A stretch of 64,000 nt of DNA, taken from Hyphomicrobiales bacterium. GTDB lineage: Bacteria > Pseudomonadota > Alphaproteobacteria > Rhizobiales > Methyloligellaceae. The stretch is from contig JANQLP010000142.1 in the NCBI GenBank assembly GCA_028280515.1, positions 1 to 64,000 of the forward strand. The letters are read 5' to 3'. The notes under the pieces are model-generated. The model saw nothing but the letters and a program-made list of their open reading frames with translations, made no database searches and was not told where the DNA came from. Both the position numbers and the translations under genes were made by a program. Shown one piece after another: positions 1-8,103 of this stretch (positions within the stretch are counted from its first letter, which is position 1; each line of letters starts with the position of its first letter).

Positions 1-70
1 GAAGGCGCACGCCTGGAACGCGTGTAGGCGGGCAACCGTCTCGTGGGTTCGAATCCCACCCTCTCCGCCA
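1..70 (+). tRNA. tRNA-Ser (GGA), 3' part
   Basis: The 5' end lies outside the window. Seen: a perfect 5-bp anticodon stem (8-12 with 20-24) around a 7-base loop with anticodon GGA at 15-17, a long variable arm typical of class II tRNAs, a perfect T stem-loop (TTCGAAT loop) and an encoded CCA at 68-70. The long variable arm and the GGA anticodon both fit serine. A 27-bp imperfect copy of its 3' end and flank recurs at 963-989. Confidence 0.95.
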
Positions 71-91
71 TTCGCCGCCGATTGCACGATA
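65..91 (+). repeat. Imperfect direct repeat at tRNA-Ser 3' end (copy 1)
   Basis: Starts in the last bases of the tRNA and matches 963-989 at 24 of 27 positions. Repeats at a tRNA 3' end are the usual mark of site-specific integration, but no integrase is visible between the copies, so this is only a candidate attachment site. Confidence 0.45.
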
Positions 92-316
92 TTAGACTAC
101 GCCGGTTCGATGGCTGCATCGCGGACAACGCACCAATTCGCTGCACATGCATCAAGGTCCGCTTAGCACAAAAAAGCACGCTCCGGCGTTGCGCCGGTGT
201 CCTTCAAAAACACAACCAGTTCCTCGAAGGACGTAGTCCAGCGCTAAGCGATAAACGGCATTCGCTGGGATCGTGTAGACAAGCTTCGACTGCGAGAATA
301 GCTCGCAGCGCACAGT

Positions 317-532
317 TTACTTAAATCGTTCTTCTTTCGCACGGTCTTCGAGGTCCTGACGGATTTCGTCCGGTGTCGCTAACCTTTTGAAGACCATGCC
401 ACTTCCGACACTGCCAACTAAGAACAAACCAAAAAACGCCAAAAACCCTCGCCAGCCCCCGATAAGAACCCAAGCCGAAATCCCAGCGACGGCAAATCCA
501 AAGGAGATGAAAAATCTAGCCCAATGCGCCAT
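317..532 (-). CDS. Small hypothetical membrane protein (71 aa)
   Basis: Not recognised. The N-terminal two thirds are two hydrophobic, glycine-rich segments (about residues 7-26 and 29-47), followed by a charged cytoplasmic-looking tail with a TPDEIRQDLEDRAKEER stretch. This looks like a real small inner-membrane protein rather than a shadow because hydrophobic and charged parts are cleanly separated. A 7-bp stem-loop (290-308) lies just after its stop, without a T-run. No neighbours suggest a role. Confidence 0.55.
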   Translation of the reverse strand: MAHWARFFISFGFAVAGISAWVLIGGWRGFLAFFGLFLVGSVGSGMVFKRLATPDEIRQDLEDRAKEERFK

Positions 533-1256
533 TTACGGAACCTTGATTGCGATTTGCCCACGTCCGCAAAACTAAACTGCTCCAACATACCAACGCAATG
601 TAGGTGGGCTGCTGGGCGCGCACTCGAGCGGGAGGGGTGCATACCGTTCCGCTGAAGAGAGCCTAGAAACGGCTGTCTGGTTCACGAAGCCCCCCCCCGG
701 ACAATGGACCTTACGGCGGTTTCTTCCGGGATCCAAAGAGGTCTGATCGGTGAAAACGGCCGTTCACGCAGTCCGCGGCTTTGGACACCTTGGGCTCAAA
801 GCGGTCGTAAGCAGCAATGCGCCCGGAAGGTCCATAACTTCTGTATGCGGGCGTAGTGCGCTCGCGCACGACTTCGCGGCACTGAAAAACACCGCGCGCC
901 AAGCGGTCACACTATCGTAGCGCTATAGCGAAGGAATAGTTCGCATTTTTGTCTCGCGTGGCCCGCCATTTGCCGCCGATTGTGCGATAACTCACCACAC
1001 CATGGATGACCGCTTAGTGGACAAAGCGAACGGTCGCTTTGATCGAGCCTTCAAAAGAGTAATTCTGAATGTCGAATGGTTGTGCTCAGCCTAACAGGTA
1101 CAAACCAAAATCAACATCTTGCTCAGACAGAATGAATGTGTCGCTCCGATTCGTGCTCTCAGAACACAGCCGTCTGTACACCAGACTTAGGCAGAAACAC
1201 AAAATCACAAGCAACTATACATTGTATATCGACCACACAAAATCTCGAGCTTGAGT
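533..1256. other. Gene-poor stretch
   Basis: No convincing coding region on either strand. Base composition shifts from GC-rich to AT-richer after about 900. It contains the second copy of the tRNA-flank repeat (963-989). A 63-codon minus-strand ORF at 711-902 has no plausible start context and an arginine-rich composition typical of non-coding GC-rich DNA. I see no RNA gene or promoter I could support. Confidence 0.5.
963..989 (+). repeat. Imperfect direct repeat (copy 2)
   Basis: Matches 65-91 with three transitions in 27 bases. It marks roughly where the sequence turns AT-rich. Could be one end of an element remnant or a dispersed intergenic repeat. Confidence 0.45.
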
Positions 1257-2120
1257 CTACCAAAATTCAACTTCGGAAATTTCAATATCTCCTTGTTGTA
1301 TTGGATCGGCTGTGACAGTCCCCACCACAGTGGCTCTGCATCCACCTTTTCTTGGGTGACATTGAAGAAAAAGTCGCTTGCGTTCTGAAGGAACCAGGGC
1401 GCCTAAGTTCAAATAGATTGCCCGGCGCGGTACACCTTTCTCAATCGGGTAAATTGCACAGCTTTCTATTTCGAGCAGACAAGAGATTACTGCCCTGACA
1501 CGAATCCTAGTTCCTCGCAAAGATGACAATTCAAAAGCCAAGTCTTGAAATCTAATATCCCTAGCTTCTCGCACATTTCCTGCTGCTTTGTTTACAAATG
1601 GCCGGCGCGGTGAATCCACAATCGCTACTGCAGTATGGGATAGAGCTTGAGAGCCGAATCCTACAAAGAACTGACATGTGGAATTTCGGTTGTTCTCCGT
1701 ACCAAAAGTTGGTGTATTAAAGTTGCTGATCTCATAAGATATATTCACAGCTTTTCCCGGATCAACATCAATTATATTTGGTCCATTTTGATCTAAATGA
1801 GCATATTTTGTTATTCTATTTTCTGTTCCGTTCTTGTAATAGCGCCAATTAACGAAATTGCATCCACCTGATCCAGATATGCTCGCCTTTATAGGAGATT
1901 TATTATTAAATGAAAAAACAAGGTTATTTATTCCGGTGAATCGAGCTTTGTTTTGTGCATCGAATCCAAGAAATTTTATTTTTATGTCATTGATAAAAAT
2001 ACTATAGTCTTTTCCATGCACGCCTGCCGCATCTAGTAGTGGATTGCTCACATTTCCTGATACAATTTCTATTAAACTGTCTATGCATCTCTGCCTGTCG
2101 GCCGCTGTATAGCTCTCCAT
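1257..2120 (-). CDS. Hypothetical protein (287 aa), probably C-terminal part of a split gene
   Basis: Not recognised. A soluble, beta-rich-looking sequence with several cysteines (a C-H-P-R-K-G-G-C stretch near the C-terminus) and no membrane segment. Codon use and AT content differ from the GC-rich sulfur genes, suggesting acquisition. It overlaps the upstream minus-strand ORF (2081-2428) by 40 bases in another frame. The join lies at a run of five A, and adding one A would read straight from DGTLLEK into MESYTAADRQ, so the two may be one frameshifted secreted protein. If independent, translation would start at the ATG inside the overlap. Confidence 0.5.
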   Translation of the reverse strand: MESYTAADRQRCIDSLIEIVSGNVSNPLLDAAGVHGKDYSIFINDIKIKFLGFDAQNKARFTGINNLVFSFNNKSPIKASISGSGGCNFVNWRYYKNGTENRITKYAHLDQNGPNIIDVDPGKAVNISYEISNFNTPTFGTENNRNSTCQFFVGFGSQALSHTAVAIVDSPRRPFVNKAAGNVREARDIRFQDLAFELSSLRGTRIRVRAVISCLLEIESCAIYPIEKGVPRRAIYLNLGALVPSERKRLFLQCHPRKGGCRATVVGTVTADPIQQGDIEISEVEFW

Positions 2121-2428
2121 TTTTCTAGTAGAGTGCCATCTTTTCGAATTTCAATCGAATTATCGCCCTTAGTTCTTATTTCAAGACCTTCTCTCACTTC
2201 AATTCTTGCGCGCTGTCCATTCGCTATTAGTGAAGAGACGCCATCACAGGTCTTTCGAATTTCGCGAATTAAATCGATGTTTTTTTCTTGGGAAAATGTT
2301 GGCTCGATCGGAGAAAATATGATTAGAATCTTCGTAAGAAGGAAAATGATGGGAATCTCAGTTGTGAAACGGCCGGTCATCTTAATTATTTGCCTGTACG
2401 CGATTTTGCTGTTTTTAGTATTCTTCAC
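2081..2428 (-). CDS. Hypothetical secreted protein, N-terminal part (115 aa)
   Basis: Not recognised. A likely signal peptide begins at the internal Met at residue 17 (position 2380): short basic start, then a hydrophobic stretch ending at a T-F-S-Q cleavage-like site. The rest (E-K-N-I-D-L-I-R-E-I-R onward) is charged, with one cysteine. The last residues read as a random tail after an A5 run, consistent with a frameshift into the ORF at 1257-2120. Its 5' end overlaps a plus-strand membrane ORF (2347-2591), so one of the two starts is probably shorter than drawn. Confidence 0.45.
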   Translation of the reverse strand: MKNTKNSKIAYRQIIKMTGRFTTEIPIIFLLTKILIIFSPIEPTFSQEKNIDLIREIRKTCDGVSSLIANGQRARIEVREGLEIRTKGDNSIEIRKDGTLLEKWRAIQRPTGRDA

Positions 2429-2591
2429 CCTTTTTGTTGTAATCTATGTGAATCAAAGTTCGACAGTCAATGTTCATTGGAGTGAATCCGCGATTTCGGA
2501 TTTAATTTCAATAATCAAGGTTCTTAGTGGTGCACTGGTTGGAGCATTTTCCGTCGTTTTTGCCGATAAAATTCCAGAAAATGGAAGATAA
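2347..2591 (+). CDS. Small hypothetical two-helix membrane protein (81 aa)
   Basis: Not recognised. Two hydrophobic segments (about residues 10-32 and 50-72) separated by a polar N-Q-S-S-T-V-N-V-H-W loop and ending in D-K-I-P-E-N-G-R, the layout of a real small membrane protein. The start is uncertain: ATG at 2347 overlaps the divergent gene at 2081-2428 antisense, and a later GTG or TTG would remove most of the overlap. AT-rich like its neighbours. Confidence 0.4.
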
Positions 2592-2977
2592 GGTAGTTTT
2601 CCCATTCTCTTATGTAAAATGACTCGAATTCACGCTCGATTAGATTTTCTTTGATGGCGCAGTATTTCCCATCACTACATCGCTGTAGTGGGGCGCATGT
2701 GAAATCATGGTCGAAGTGTTTTTTAAGGTTAGTTTGTGTCGATTCATCAAATAGGTCGGGTAAGACGAGTGACGCATTAAGACTGTGTTGATCCTGGCTC
2801 TCACGCTGACCAGTTCCGTTTTGACAGGAACCTAATGGCGGGAAGGGGCTTAAAGCTGGCACTAGGAACAAGACTTTTTTGAGAGCTCACCAACTGCCAT
2901 ACCAACTGGCTTGTCGATTGAAAGGCGCTTTCTTGTGGCCAACTTCCGGCATCTACTCTTACAACGCACAGCTTCTT
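2592..2977. other. Stretch without a supported gene
   Basis: A minus-strand ORF of 115 codons covers 2524-2871 but overlaps the better-supported plus-strand gene and has no family I recognise. A short cysteine-containing part of it could be a gene remnant. Nothing else is visible. Confidence 0.4.
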
Positions 2978-3193
2978 TCATCGCTCCAAGACCCTTTTCA
3001 GGAAGCGGGAAGCCAACCAGAGCCCAACCGACAGGGTCATTGCGCCGACCGTCACCGCGAGGCCGACTGGTGATGTGAGAGTTTCCGGCGCTCTCGAACC
3101 CTCGATGAGAACTCCCACAACCAGCCAAATTGCAATCGCCCAGGCCAGAATCGCGCAGGTCCATCGAAAGAACAAAAGGAGTCGTCTTGCCAT
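2978..3193 (-). CDS. Small hypothetical membrane protein (71 aa)
   Basis: Not recognised. Two hydrophobic segments (about residues 5-29 and 41-61) with basic ends (M-A-R-R start, R-F-L-K-R-V-L-E-R end) give a hairpin topology with both termini inside. It resembles in size and style the 71-residue protein at 317-532, but I see no clear sequence identity. It faces away from the sulfur genes that follow. Confidence 0.55.
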   Translation of the reverse strand: MARRLLLFFRWTCAILAWAIAIWLVVGVLIEGSRAPETLTSPVGLAVTVGAMTLSVGLWLASRFLKRVLER

Positions 3194-3310
3194 TCCCTAC
3201 ATCGCCTTCCAACCCACAAAACTATCCTCGCGCCGTCGCTACGCAAATACCCCGTCCCTCGATCCCTCAAGGAAATGCGCCCGCTTGCCATGATGGCACC
3301 CCGGCCTGAT

Positions 3311-3326
3311 ATACAAAAACGCGAAT
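3311..3326 (-). promoter_or_regulatory. Candidate persulfide-regulator operator upstream of soxW
   Basis: On the minus strand this reads ATTC-N8-GTAT, one base from the ATTC-N8-GAAT pattern found at 9547 and 32778. It lies about 75 bases upstream of the thioredoxin gene at 3401, with AT-rich flanks in otherwise GC-rich DNA. Confidence 0.45.
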
Positions 3327-3400
3327 ATGTGCGACACTGCGGTCGCGGTTACGTGGGGTAAAGTAACCTCCAGACCGCTGAGCGGAGGGAGCGTCAGGCG

Positions 3401-4144
3401 ATGATCAGGCGGACAGAAATCGAAAACAGGTCGGGCGCGATTAGGGCTTTCCCGGCCGGCCGTGCCGCAATCGCAACGACCGGTGTTCTGATGCTGGCTC
3501 TGGCATGGTTTGCCGCCGGGACTGCCGCACTGGCGAGCGACGCATCGATCAAGCTGCCGCCGCCGATCGGGCCCGAGGAGCCGAAGGTCGAACCCTACAA
3601 GGGCGACGACAAGCTCTATCACCAGACATGGTTCAACCAGTCGTTCATGAACCTGCGGGAGGACTTCGAGGAGGCGAAGCGGGAAGGCAAGCGGTTCGCC
3701 GTCATCTTCGAACAGAACGGCTGCATCTACTGCGTGAAGATGCACAAGGACGTACTCGCGAAGAAGTACATCAACGACTATGTGCGCGAGAATTACCGGA
3801 TTCTGCAGATCAACATGTGGGGCGATCGCGAGGTGACCGATTTCGACGGCACCGTGCTCACCGAAAAGGAACTGGTGCGCCGCTGGCGTGTGATGTTCAC
3901 GCCCTGGATCGCCTTCTTCAAGGAAGATCTCACCGGCGACGAGGGTAAACCCGGCTCAGAGCTGCAGGTCATGAATATGAGCCTGGGGATCGGGCCTGGC
4001 ACGTTTTACGACGTGTTCACCTGGGTTCGGGTGAAGGGCTATGAAACCGATGAGCATTTTCAGCGCTTCCATATCCGCCGCCTGAACGAACGCGAGGCCA
4101 TCGCCAGGAAGCAGGCCGAAGACAAATCGAAAAACGTGAACTGA
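3401..4144 (+). CDS. soxW: SoxW-like periplasmic thioredoxin
   Basis: A thioredoxin-fold protein of 247 residues with an N-terminal hydrophobic anchor or signal (about 22-46) and a CIYC redox motif at 108-111, in the F-E-Q-N-G-C context seen in SoxW-type proteins of sulfur-oxidation clusters. It probably keeps cysteines of periplasmic Sox proteins (such as SoxY) reduced, fed by the CcdA/SoxV protein at 24326. It converges with a second SoxW-like gene (4164-4793) with only 19 bases between the stops. An ATTC-N8-NNAT element lies upstream. The family assignment is firm; the exact partner is inferred. Confidence 0.8.
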   Translation: MIRRTEIENRSGAIRAFPAGRAAIATTGVLMLALAWFAAGTAALASDASIKLPPPIGPEEPKVEPYKGDDKLYHQTWFNQSFMNLREDFEEAKREGKRFAVIFEQNGCIYCVKMHKDVLAKKYINDYVRENYRILQINMWGDREVTDFDGTVLTEKELVRRWRVMFTPWIAFFKEDLTGDEGKPGSELQVMNMSLGIGPGTFYDVFTWVRVKGYETDEHFQRFHIRRLNEREAIARKQAEDKSKNVN

Positions 4145-4163
4145 AGGCGCCCGCGCGGCAGGC

Positions 4164-4793
4164 TTACCAGAGCTCGACCTTCTTGCCCTGCGCCCGCAGC
4201 CGTTCCGCCTTGGCCTGCAGGAAGCGCTGGAAGTTGGTGGTTTTGTACTCACCGGAGCGGACGAACTCGAACGTCGACAGGAAGTGGAAGGGCTTCCAGT
4301 AGCCGACCAGCCGCCAGGCCTCGCCCTCGCGCCCCGGTTTGCCGAGCACCTCCTTCGCGTCGCGCGGGAAGAAGACCAGGGTGGGCGTGAAGTTGACCCG
4401 CCAGCGCTGGGCCAGCTCGCGTTCGCCCATTTCCTCGCCATCGAAATCGGTGACCCTGCGCGGACCCCAGAGGTCGAGCTGGAGGAGGTTGAAGTTCTCC
4501 GTGATGTACTTGACCGTTTCAGGATGGGCGAGATTGACCTTGTGGGTTTCCTTGCAATAGGGGCACCCGCGTTGTTCGAAGAGAATGGCGAACTGCTTGC
4601 CTGCGTCGCTTGCCTCTGTGATGTCGTCCCTCAGATCGAGGAACGACTGGTGGAACCAGGGCTGCTTGTAGAGGCCGTCATCGCCAACCTCCGGCTCCGC
4701 GCCGGCCGCAAGTGCGTCGATGCGTGTCCCGCTCGCCGCAACCAGTCCGGCACCGGCCGCCAAGGCGAACATGTTTCGCCGGGTGATCGTCAT
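4164..4793 (-). CDS. Second SoxW-like thioredoxin, Tat-type signal
   Basis: 209 residues. The start at 4793 is chosen because a G-G-A-G-G-G ribosome site precedes it and a twin-arginine signal (T-R-R-N-M-F) follows directly; a longer upstream reading frame has no such support. CPYC motif at 77-80. Its core aligns with the plus-strand SoxW at 3401 (shared W-F-x-Q-S-F, V-T-D-F-D-G and F-T-P motifs), so the two are diverged paralogues placed tail to tail. One uses Sec-like export and the other probably Tat, suggesting different client proteins. Confidence 0.8.
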   Translation of the reverse strand: MTITRRNMFALAAGAGLVAASGTRIDALAAGAEPEVGDDGLYKQPWFHQSFLDLRDDITEASDAGKQFAILFEQRGCPYCKETHKVNLAHPETVKYITENFNLLQLDLWGPRRVTDFDGEEMGERELAQRWRVNFTPTLVFFPRDAKEVLGKPGREGEAWRLVGYWKPFHFLSTFEFVRSGEYKTTNFQRFLQAKAERLRAQGKKVELW

Positions 4794-4921
4794 CTTGTGC
4801 CCTCCCTGATTGTCGCGCTGTCCCCTGTCCGGTGTCGACTTCTCATATGTCAAATCTAGCACACCGGAGACCGCCCCCAAAATGCGCGCCCGATGCAAGG
4901 GCCTTGATCGCCGGCCCGGTG

Positions 4922-5914
4922 CTAGCCGCCCCATTGCCATGTCGACGGCACCCAACGGTACGCGGTGCCAGCGCGTGCGACGCGGCCGAGGCCCGGAAAC
5001 GAGATGTGATAGACGAGCGTCAGGTGCTTGCCGTCGGCCGCCATCTCCATCATGGCCCGGCGGGATTTCTCCGCCATCTCGGGGTCGATGTCCGTGCGCG
5101 GCCACCAGCCCGGATGCGCGAATGAAATGAACGGGTGGGTCAGGGCGTCGGCGGTCACAAGCAGCGTTTCCCCTTCGGACTCGATCGCGACCGACATGTG
5201 CCCGGGCGTGTGGCCGGGCGTCGGGATGGTGACGATGCCGGGACTGATCTCCGCGCCCGGCTTGATGCGCCGGGTCTTCTCGGCGACAGGGGTGAGCTGT
5301 TTCTTCGCCCCGACGGCGAATCCGAGAAACATTTCAGGGAGCGTGTCCATCGCCCTGGAGGTGGTCCAGAAATCCCACTCGTCGGCGCTGATGACGTACT
5401 TCGCGTTCGGGAAGCTTGGCGCTTCCTCGAAGTCGTCTATCAGTCCCCAGATGTGGTCGGGATGTCCGTGGGTCAGTATGACCGTATCGACATCCTCCGG
5501 CTCGTAGCCCGAGGCCCGCAGATTGTCGGTCAGCTTTCCGGCCGTGGGCATCCAGTTCATGCCGCCGCCGACGTCGACCAGGATCAGCTCCTTTCCGGTG
5601 TTGATCAGCGGGATGTTGACATGCGAGATGCGCTCGTCCGGGTCGAGCAGGTTTTTCTCCAGGAAAGCGACGACCTTTTCCGGCGCTACATTGCTTCCGA
5701 GCAGGTTCGTCGGCAGCGTGTAGGCGCCATCGCTCAACACGGTGATCTCGAACGCGCCGTGCTTGAAACGGTAGTAACCGGGAACCTGTCCGCCTTTCAT
5801 CTCGGCAGCCCCTTGCGCGCGCACCGGCAACAGAGTTGCTCCCGCGCCCAGGATACTGGCAGCGCCGCCCGCCCTGAGCATGTCACGTCTTGAAAACGGC
5901 GATCCTCCGGTCAT
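4922..5914 (-). CDS. Metallo-beta-lactamase-fold hydrolase with Tat signal (SoxH-like position)
   Basis: 330 residues from the ATG at 5914, followed by a twin-arginine signal (S-R-R-D-M-L). Zinc-binding motif H-G-H-P-D-H at 149-154, a downstream G-H-T-P-G-H, and A-D-A-L-T-H-P complete the MBL metal site. MBL proteins occur beside flavocytochrome genes in sox clusters (soxF-G-H of Paracoccus), and this gene follows the FccB/SoxF gene on the same strand. Substrate unknown; a persulfide or thioester hydrolase role is only an inference. Longer starts up to 6103 lack a signal and are rejected. Confidence 0.75.
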   Translation of the reverse strand: MTGGSPFSRRDMLRAGGAASILGAGATLLPVRAQGAAEMKGGQVPGYYRFKHGAFEITVLSDGAYTLPTNLLGSNVAPEKVVAFLEKNLLDPDERISHVNIPLINTGKELILVDVGGGMNWMPTAGKLTDNLRASGYEPEDVDTVILTHGHPDHIWGLIDDFEEAPSFPNAKYVISADEWDFWTTSRAMDTLPEMFLGFAVGAKKQLTPVAEKTRRIKPGAEISPGIVTIPTPGHTPGHMSVAIESEGETLLVTADALTHPFISFAHPGWWPRTDIDPEMAEKSRRAMMEMAADGKHLTLVYHISFPGLGRVARAGTAYRWVPSTWQWGG

Positions 5915-6145
5915 CAACCCCTCCCTTATTATCCTCAATGGTCTTCTTGGACGGCTGGCAAACGCCTGCTTCCGCCGACGTCGGTCGTGAATCGAGAACC
6001 GCTCCCATGAGCAAACACGTACATGGGAGCGGTTCCTGTCCGAACTGGCCACGCCGACGCCTAACGCATGGGTGCGCGGCCCGATTGGATCTCGCCGGCG
6101 CAAGCGGTCGGCGCCGAAGAGGGCGTTTCGTTCATCCGGTGCCGA

Positions 6146-7423
6146 TCACCCGAACATGTCGGTCGTGATGCCGTCGTACCATCCGAGCGATTCCTCGTAG
6201 GTCTGCTCGCGCAGCTCCGACGTCTCGCCGACCTTGGAAATGAACGTGTTTGTCGCTTCGATCTTGTCGGTCCCGGGCTTGTATTTTGCGCCGACCTTCA
6301 CCCCGTCGTTTGTCGCGATGAGGCTCCAGCAGGTGTTGGAGTAGCGGGCCGGAAACGCCTTGGCATTGATCAGCGCGGCCCGAACCGCCATGGCCGCCGA
6401 CTTCGCCTGGCTGTTCGCGGAGAAGGCTGACTTCGGCATGGCGGCGGCGATCGACGCGTCGCCGATAACGTGAATGTTGTCGTCGACCTTTGACTGCATG
6501 GTCGCGGGATTGATCGGGCACCAGCCGCCTTTGTCGGTTAGCCCCGCCACGGCGGCGATCTCGCCTGCCTTTTGCGCGGGGACGACGCAGGCGGCATCCG
6601 CCTTGAAGGTATCGAGATCCGTCACGATTTCCATGGCGTCCGCATTGACGTTCTTGATTCCGCCATGCGCGCCCGGGTCGAGCCATTCGACCATTCCGGG
6701 ATAATGCTGCTGCCACCCGTCCATGAACAGCGCCTGCTTGGAGAATTTCGGCTTCGGATCGAGAACGATGATCTTGGCCTTGGGGTTCTTCTGCTTGAGA
6801 GCATGCGCGATCATGGAAATGCGCTCGTAAGGCCCGGGCGGACAGCGGAACGGATTGGGCGGCGGCACCATGACGAAGGTTCCACCCTCCTTCATATTGT
6901 CGACCCTGGCCTTGAGCAATTGCGCTTGCGTGCCCGATTTCCATGCGTGCGGCATGACACCGGCCGCATCGACGGAGTAGCCGGGAATCGAGTCGTACTT
7001 GATGTCGATGCCGGGTGAGACGATCAGCCGGTCATAGGGAACCCGCGCACCGCTGCCCAGCACGACCTCCTTCTTGTCGCGGTCGATGGCAACCGCCCAG
7101 TCATGAACGACGTTCACGTCGTAGTCGCTCGCGAGTTTCCCGTAGCCATGGCCGATGGAGTCGAATTCGCGAAAGCCGCCCAGATACAGGTTGGAGAAGA
7201 AGCAGGTGTAGTAGCGCCGTGAGGGTTCGATGAGCGTGACGTCGATCGCTCCTTTGGAATCCTTGGCGATGTAGCGTGCCGCGGTCGCGCCGCCGGCCCC
7301 GCCGCCGATCACAACCGCGCGGGGTTTGTTGGCGCCGAACAAGGCGGGAGCGGACGCACTCAGTCCCCATGTCAGGGCGCCGGCTCCAGTCAGAATATTG
7401 AACTTGCGTCTTGTGATCGTCAT
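6146..7423 (-). CDS. fccB: Flavocytochrome c sulfide dehydrogenase, flavoprotein subunit
   Basis: Oxidises sulfide in the periplasm and passes electrons to its cytochrome subunit. 425 residues from the ATG at 7423, preceded by a G-G-G-A-G-G site; the ATG at 7444 lies inside the preceding gene. Seen: twin-arginine signal (T-R-R-K-F), FAD-binding G-G-G-A-G-G at 40-45, C74 in the Y-T-C-F position used for covalent FAD attachment in FccB, and C194/C302 as the likely redox disulfide. Also fits SoxF of sox clusters. It follows the cytochrome gene with 13 bases between. Confidence 0.9.
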   Translation of the reverse strand: MTITRRKFNILTGAGALTWGLSASAPALFGANKPRAVVIGGGAGGATAARYIAKDSKGAIDVTLIEPSRRYYTCFFSNLYLGGFREFDSIGHGYGKLASDYDVNVVHDWAVAIDRDKKEVVLGSGARVPYDRLIVSPGIDIKYDSIPGYSVDAAGVMPHAWKSGTQAQLLKARVDNMKEGGTFVMVPPPNPFRCPPGPYERISMIAHALKQKNPKAKIIVLDPKPKFSKQALFMDGWQQHYPGMVEWLDPGAHGGIKNVNADAMEIVTDLDTFKADAACVVPAQKAGEIAAVAGLTDKGGWCPINPATMQSKVDDNIHVIGDASIAAAMPKSAFSANSQAKSAAMAVRAALINAKAFPARYSNTCWSLIATNDGVKVGAKYKPGTDKIEATNTFISKVGETSELREQTYEESLGWYDGITTDMFG

Positions 7424-7436
7424 GACTTTCCTCCCG

Positions 7437-7751
7437 TTAGTCATCCTTCGCCTTGAGTGAATTGAAATACATGGCGAGCGCCTTCACCTCCTCGTCGGAG
7501 AGAGAGGCCGCCAGCGTCTGCATGATTTCGTGCTCGCGCTCCTTGTTGCGGTACTCGTTCATCACGAGCTCGAACGCCCAGGGATCCCATCCGATGATGG
7601 AGGGGATTCCATTGTGTTCATGGGAGGGCTGATGGCATGTGACGCATTCCGCCGCGAGATACTCGCCGAGCGCGCGCAGATCTTCTGTCGCTTTCGTTTT
7701 CGACCCCATCGCCGTGAGGCCCATCATTGCTATGAACACGAAGCTTCGCAT
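7437..7751 (-). CDS. Small cytochrome c, FccA/SoxE-like subunit
   Basis: 104 residues with an N-terminal hydrophobic signal and one CVTCH heme-attachment motif at 36-40. Distal M or H candidates lie in the second half. It directly precedes the FccB flavoprotein gene, the standard arrangement of flavocytochrome c, so it is probably the electron-accepting subunit. Single-heme and short, like the monoheme FccA type rather than the diheme one. An ATTC-type element (7821-7836) lies 70 bases upstream. Confidence 0.85.
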   Translation of the reverse strand: MRSFVFIAMMGLTAMGSKTKATEDLRALGEYLAAECVTCHQPSHEHNGIPSIIGWDPWAFELVMNEYRNKEREHEIMQTLAASLSDEEVKALAMYFNSLKAKDD

Positions 7752-7820
7752 TCACTCGAGCCCACGGAATTACGTCTTCAGGTGTCTGTCAGACCAATGC
7801 GTATGAAGTAAAATTCTCAT

Positions 7821-7836
7821 ATCACTATACGTGAAT
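7821..7836 (-). promoter_or_regulatory. Candidate operator for the fcc unit
   Basis: Minus-strand reading ATTC-N8-TGAT, the same form as the site at 11682. It sits about 70 bases upstream of the cytochrome c start codon in an AT-rich patch. Confidence 0.45.
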
Positions 7837-8046
7837 ATATATCATAGTTCGCGTCAGGCGAGTGTAAAACATTAACGCGCGGTGTGACATATTCACGCTA
7901 AACGGGTGATATCTCACATCGCCAGATTCGGCCTGAAGTGAGTTTTTTGGCTGTTTTCCGCCGAATTTCAGTCTTTCCCGTCTGCCCATGCCATATGCCT
8001 CCGCACCACAAGCTCAGCATCGGACGACATTAGCTATGGCGTTCAC

Positions 8047-8062
8047 ATTCAATAATTGATAT
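8047..8062 (+). promoter_or_regulatory. Candidate operator for the YeeE-type transporter
   Basis: ATTC-N8-ATAT with an 11-bp palindrome T-C-A-A-T-A-A-T-T-G-A inside (8049-8059), 42 bases before the chosen start codon. Its place close to the start would suit repression. Confidence 0.45.
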
Positions 8063-8103
8063 GTATAAATGTTTATGCGGTCGTTCGTCCGGAGCGTGAT
8101 GCC

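Larger units (their letters stand above)
7752..8103. other. Divergent regulatory region between fcc and the sulfur transporter
   Basis: No gene. AT-rich at both ends, with candidate operators at 7821-7836 and 8047-8062 serving the minus- and plus-strand units. The middle part (about 7860-8000) shows nothing I can name. Confidence 0.6.

Noticed and set aside
711..902. Minus-strand 63-codon ORF
   Set aside because: Arginine-rich, no ribosome site, no recognised family; looks like chance reading or a remnant.
2524..2871. Minus-strand 115-codon ORF
   Set aside because: Overlaps a better membrane-protein ORF, has no recognised domain and an unlikely composition at both ends.
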